Shown here: piece by piece, positions 59,097-64,000 of the stretch | Numbering within the stretch: the stretch's first letter is position 1 | How the letters are laid out: each line of letters opens with the position of its first letter | Assembly: GCA_933228675.1 (NCBI GenBank) | Contig: OW121740.1 | Coordinates: 6,079,442 to 6,143,441, forward strand | DNA: 64,000 nt | Direction of reading: 5' to 3' | Origin: Stomorhina lunata | Lineage: Eukaryota > Arthropoda > Insecta > Diptera > Rhiniidae | Program-made: the position numbers and the translations under genes | The notes under the pieces: model-generated | Told to the model about the DNA's origin: nothing | The model's database searches: none | What the model saw: only the letters and a program-made list of their open reading frames with translations

Positions 59097-59256
59097 CTCA
59101 TAAGTCGAAGTCAATTGTAAATTACAGAAGACCGGTAAAAAGATGTACCACGAAATCACGCCAGATATAGCCAAAGTCACCAGAATAAAGGCATATTGAG
59201 TGCCATAGACATAGATTTCCGTTGAGGTACCCAACAAAGAAATGCCTGAGACAAAA
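59097..59256 (-). CDS. SLC5 N-terminal exon, apparently shared by copies A-D (partial gene)
   Basis: A 160-nt exon between acceptor ttttatctttcag| (ending 59257) and donor GAG|GTAAGT (from 59096). One nucleotide completes a codon from the exon before; the rest encodes 53 residues: 'FVSGISLLGTSTEIYVYGTQ', then a hydrophobic helix, ending 'FLPVFCNLQLTSTYE'. In SLC5 proteins this stretch (TM1 end to TM3) is followed directly by Y-L-E-x-R-F, exactly how copies A-D begin, and the junction is phase 0. It holds 'GxTLLG'-type residues of the first sodium-site helix. No second copy was found in the window. The preceding exon with the start codon must lie upstream of 64 kb; I found no convincing candidate between 59257 and 64000. 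Confidence 0.85.
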
Positions 59257-60110
59257 CTGAAAGATAAAAGGAAAACAAATTATAGGAAAATTTAAAATTT
59301 TTGGGAAACGATTAATTTAAAGAAATTTATAACGATGCAAAAAAATGTCTGTCTAAGCTCATTAGTATCATTTAGTTAAACATCAAAAAAAGATAATGTC
59401 TTTAAATTTTTATTTGAATTTTACAAATTTTTTGCACCAAAAAAAAATCTCATATAACATTTAACTAATTCTGTCACGTATTCAAAATAGCATTCGAAAT
59501 AATTTGAAGAAAATAAGAAAAACATTCATAATTGACATTTCAAGAGGCTAGTTTGCAACACCGAATTTATCGGCTGGCATTTTCAGACACTCTCACTATC
59601 AACAAAAAAAAACAACACAAATTATCCTGGGGCCAATTGTCGAAACATTAGGCGCAAAAGAAATATTTATAAAGAAAATTTAGAAAACGAACAAAAAATT
59701 CTCTTAAAATGTTTAAATAAACCGAACAAGAGTAATTAGAATTCCAAACACGTTAACGGACTTCATTTTTATTTCTTTTATTTTTTGTTTCTTACTTTTT
59801 TTTTTGTTCGTCTTTGGCAAATATTTGAAATTGTTGAGATTTAAATACTTATTACGAAGTAGATTTAATTTTGACCCCTTAAGGGATTTGAGCACCAATT
59901 TTTGTTTTTTTTTTTTTTTTGAATTTGGCAAAAACTAAAATTATTAGTTTATGCAAAAAGAGAAAGAAGAAATTTAATAAGGAATTTTAAAGGAAGGACA
60001 AATGAAAACTAATATATTCTGGGCATAAAGTTATTAAAAATTCATAAAAAATTCTAAACATAAACTTACGATAGTCGTTTACTCATGTTATAGTTCCTCT
60101 AGTCAGAAAC
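59257..60110. other. intronic sequence upstream of the shared SLC5 exon
   Basis: AT-rich, with purine tracts. The Lys-rich frame at 59713-59931 is a poly-A/T artefact. A short ATG with a GTAAGT six codons later (60095-60070, MSKRLS) is too short to support as a first exon. Confidence 0.5.
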
Positions 60111-60114
60111 TTAC

Positions 60115-62625
60115 TGTAAATAGTCAATTTTCGAAAAATTTCCTATAAATAGTCAAGTTTCAAAAAAATTTGCTATAATAGTCAATTTTTAAAAAATTTC
60201 CTATAAATAGTCAATTTTCGAAAAATTTCCTATAAATAGTCAATTTTCGAAAAATTTTCTATAAATAGTCAATTTTCGAAAAATTTCTTACAAGTAATCA
60301 ATTTCCGAAAAGTTTCCTATAAATAGTTAATTTTCGAAAAAATTCCTATAAATAGTTAATTTTCGAAAAATTTCCTATAACTAGTCAATTTTGGAAAAAT
60401 TTCCTTTAAATAGTCAATTTTCGAAAAAATTCCTATAAATAGTCAAATTTCGAAAAATTTCCTATAAAAAGTAATTTTAGAAAAATTTCCTATAAAAAGT
60501 CAATTTTCGAAAAATTTTCTATTAAAAGTCAATTTTCGAAAAATTTCCTATAAATAGTCAGTTTTCGAAAAATTTTCTAAAAGTAGTCAATTTTCGAAAA
60601 ATTTCCTTTAAATAGTCTATTTTCGAAAAATTTCCTATAAATAGTTAAATTTCAATAAATTTCCTATAAAAAGTCAATTTTAGAAAAATTTCCTATAAAA
60701 AGTCAATTTTCGAAAAATTTCTTATAAATAATCAAATTACGAAAAATTTCAATTTTTGAAAAATTTCCTATAAGCAGTAAATTTTCAAAAAATTTCGTAT
60801 AAATAGTCAATTTTCGAAAAATTTCCTATGAATAGTCAATTTTCGAAAAATTTCCTATGAATAGTCAATTTTTGAAAAATTTCCTATGAATAGTCAATTT
60901 TTGAAAAATTTCCTATAAATAGTCAATTTTCGAAAAATTTCCTATAAATACTCAATTTTCGAAAAATTTTCTATAAATAGTCAATTTTCGAAAAATTTCT
61001 TACAAGTAATCAATTTCCGAAAAGTTTCCTATAAATAGTTAATTTTCGAAAAAATTCCTATAAATAGTTAATTTTCGAAAAATTTCCTATAACTAGTCAA
61101 TTTTGGAAAAATTTCCTTTAAATAGTCAATTTTCGAAAAAATTCCTATAAATAGTCAAATTTCGAAAAATTTCCTATAAAAAGTAATTTTAGAAAAATTT
61201 CCTATAAAAAGTCAATTTTCGAAAAATTTTCTATTAAAAGTCAATTTTCGAAAAATTTCCTTTAAATAGTCTATTTTCGAAAAATTTCCTATAAATAGTT
61301 AAATTTCAATAAATTTCCTATAAAAAGTCAATTTTAGAAAAATTTCCTATAAAAAGTCAATTTTCGAAAAATTTCTTATAAATAATCAAATTACGAAAAA
61401 TTTCAATTTTTGAAAAATTTCCTATAAGCAGTAAATTTTCAAAAAATTTCGTATAAATAGTCAATTTTCGAAAAATTTCCTATGAATAGTCAATTTTCGA
61501 AAAATTTCCTATGAATAGTCAATTTTTGAAAAATTTCCTATGAATAGTCAATTTTTGAAAAATTTCCTATAAATAGTCAATTTTCGAAAAATTTCCTATA
61601 AATAGTCAATTTTCGAAAAATTTCCTATAAATAGTCAATTTTCGAAAAATTTCCTATAAATACTCAATTTTCGAAAAATTTCCTATAAATAGTCAATTTT
61701 CGAAAAATTTCCTATAAATAGTCAATTTTCGAAAAATTTCCTATAAATAGTCAATTTTCGAAAAATTTCCTATAAATAGTCAATTTTCGAAAAATTTCCT
61801 ATAAATAGTCAATTTTCGAAAAATTTCCTATAAATAGTCAATTTTCGAAAAATTTCCTATATATAGTCAATATGCGAATAATTTCCTATAAATAGTACGT
61901 TTTCAAAAAATTTTCTATAAATAGTCAATTTTCGAAAAATGTTATTTTAGGACATTTAATTTAATTTTCGAAAAATTTTCTATAAATAGTCAATTTTTGA
62001 AAATTTTCATAAAAATATTAAATTTTTGACAAATTTCCAATAAATATTCAATTTTTGAAAAATTTCCCATAAATAGTCAATTTTCAGTAAATTTCCTATA
62101 AATATCAAATTTTCGAAAAGTTTTTTGTAGATATTAAATTTTCGAATAATATGCTATAAATATTCAATTTCGAAATAATGTCCTATAAATATATAAAATT
62201 TTCGAATAATTTCCTGTAAATAGTTAATTTTCAAAATATTTCCTATGAAAAGTCAATGTCGAAAATTTTCTATAGGTATTCAATTTTCGAAAAATTTGTT
62301 ATAGATATTAAATTTTCGAAAAATTTCCAATAAATAGTAAATTTTTGAAAAATTTCCTATAAAAAGTCAGTTTTTAAAAAATTTTCTGTAAATATTTTAA
62401 TTTCGAAAAATTCTCAAATATATTCAATTTTCGAAAAATTTCTTATAAATATTCAATATTCGACAAATATCCTATAAATATTCATTTTTCTAGAAATTTG
62501 CTATAAAAAGTAAATTTTCGAAAAATTTCCTATAAATAGTAACTTTTTGAAAAATTTCCTATAAATAATCAATTTTCGAAAAATTTCCTATAAATAATCA
62601 ATTTTTGAAAAATTTCCTTTAAAAA
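60115..62625. repeat. 29-bp satellite array (array 3)
   Basis: About 85 units of the satellite seen at 8330-10015 and 58358-58915. Variant words show an internal duplication: 'caagtaatcaatttccg' at 60291 and 61003 (712 bp apart) and 'aatcaaattacg' at 60730 and 61384 (654 bp apart). The second copy is therefore shorter by 58 bp, two units. Decay increases right of ~61970. Confidence 0.92.
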
Positions 62626-64000
62626 ATATGTAGTAGTCAGGGGTAAAAATGTTTTAAAATCCATTATCCGGCTGTTCTTACTTAAGATATTGTCTATCCT
62701 GGTCATAGTCTGACCATAGTCTAGTAAGTCATTAGAAAGTCTCAAACAAAACTGATTAAATTTTAGCACGTGTAACGTATTAGTAATATGAGATATTAAG
62801 AAATTCATTGATAATACGCTCAGGGTGATATAAAGCCATGAAAATTTGGCTCCCTCACACATGATAAATACATACATGATACATACGTTATACATATGTT
62901 TAAGTACATGTAATACATATTATGTATGAATGTATTGATGTCTGTTTCTGTGCTTGATCCTGTTATTTTTTTTTTTTTTTATTAAATAACTTTTTTAATC
63001 ACTTACTCTAAGATTAAGTATCATCATTTCTTTGAAATGCCTTGCGGCGGTAACAAGAATTTGTTCATTTTATACTAATTTTACTCCCAGGAATTGTTGT
63101 AAATCACACTTTACAACTTTGCAACAAATAATTATTTTCTGTCTTTATCTTTTGTCTTTGTCTTGAGTCGTAATGAAATACTTATGTATTTTTTGGTACA
63201 AACTTTCACTTGAGTCTGTCAATAAAGTTTTCAATTATGTTTTTATGCTGCAATTTTTTGAATGAAGAATTCCATTAAATGCCAATTTAAAACTCATTTC
63301 GGTCACACCAAAAAAAAAACAAGGAAAACTTTATGGTCCCATTGTGAAAATTTACAAGCAATTGCTCATAAGTACTTTATACTTAGTTTATGGTGAATCT
63401 TCGTTATTTTATTAACAAAAAAAATGATGTTGACTTTTTGATAGATGATAATTTATAATGAAAACAGCCTAAAATTAGGTACTAAGAGAAGTTGAATATA
63501 ATAAAACAGAGCAAACAATGAAAGTTATCGACTCAACTCAATGAAACCGCGAAACAAAAATTATGTTTAGAAAAAAATATTTACGACATAAATTTAATTC
63601 CTTGGCTTTGGGCCATAACAAATTTATAGAGTGTTAAATTTTACTTAAAGTAAAAGTTACAATGTAAAATATGTTTGTATGTAGTTGGGTTGATTGTTTA
63701 CTTGCTTGAGTAAATTTATTAAGGCCAATAATGGTCAGGATATTTTGTAAGTCTCTGGTTAAGTTTTTGTGTTCCTATTATTTATTCCTATGGTCTGCTC
63801 TGCTCCTCTGACTCATTTCTCATGGCCACTCAGATTTGAGATTTCAAAGTCAGGGTCAAGTTTATTATATTTATTTTTTTATTATCCCACAAAAACCTCA
63901 ATCCCAGAGCCGCATCGATGGAGACAGAATCACATTAAATAAACACAAATAAATAAGAAAAAAAAGAAAAAAAAACTTTTTCGTTTACACTTCAAATAAC
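62626..64000. other. no gene seen
   Basis: AT-rich sequence. The 108-codon frame at 62569-62895 starts in 'catacatg'-rich sequence, ends inside the satellite and shows no domain. The missing first SLC5 exon was looked for here and not found. Confidence 0.5.

Noticed and set aside
59713..59931. Lys-rich 72-aa frame upstream of the shared SLC5 exon
   Set aside because: Encoded by poly-T/A tracts, no domain, probably intronic.
62569..62895. 108-aa frame as a possible first SLC5 exon
   Set aside because: No SLC5-like residues, it ends inside the 29-bp satellite, and there is no donor in the required phase.

Overview
The window looks like a piece of a very AT-rich insect genome, most likely a calyptrate fly (blow fly or relative). 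The evidence is intron-containing genes with GT-AG junctions, insect-type Tc1/mariner elements with TA target sites, dispersed repeats ending in 'CTTACTTGTTTT'-like tails, and a family of SLC5 sodium/solute symporters with insect-like sequence. The species call is inference. All convincing genes lie on the minus strand. By rough addition, more than a third of the window is tandem satellite DNA.

Layout. 1-8.3 kb: no gene; dispersed repeats, an AT-rich palindromic satellite, a tRNA-like SINE fragment, and a composite repeat (3.7-6.85 kb) split by a nearly intact 1.3-kb mariner-type element (5120-6423). 8.3-21.4 kb: satellites (29-bp units; a 6.3-kb array of an 11-bp unit with no variant seen by eye; 12-bp units) and dispersed repeats. 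21.7-27.55 kb: a two-exon gene for a ~1234-aa Ser/Lys-rich, probably disordered protein whose 2.1-kb intron holds a decayed Tc1/mariner copy with another repeat nested inside. 28.7 and 31.6 kb: two small Cys-rich paralogues that share the start MFPDC and a DPCQCPDRPCLCE block; the large protein also starts MFPNC. Between them is a 2.1-kb satellite of 15-bp units with a 360-bp near-perfect inverted repeat inside.

32.66-59.26 kb: the main feature. Four tandem copies (called A, B, C, D here) of the body and C-terminus of an SLC5 (sodium-coupled monocarboxylate/multivitamin transporter-like) protein, each with 7-8 exons of nearly identical length and phase and each intact, 463-477 or 480 aa. Each begins at the same point of the fold (Y-[LF]-E-x-R-F) and has its own stop and a nearby AATAAA. 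Only one copy of the preceding N-terminal exon is present, at 59097-59256, upstream of D, with a phase-0 donor that fits the first acceptor of all four. The simplest reading is one transcription unit in which a shared 5' part is spliced to one of four mutually exclusive transporter bodies. The first coding exon(s) would lie beyond 64 kb.

The introns of this locus are swollen by satellites: the same intron is ~70 bp in B and C but 2.8 kb in A (12-bp satellite) and 2.7 kb in D (31-bp satellite). The 31-bp satellites carry a perfect 20-bp palindrome, and a fragment of a hAT-like MITE abuts one of these arrays, suggesting the satellite grew out of the element. 46.2-50.1 kb between C and D is transposon-derived sequence. 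60.1-62.6 kb is another 29-bp array, and 62.6-64 kb shows no gene.
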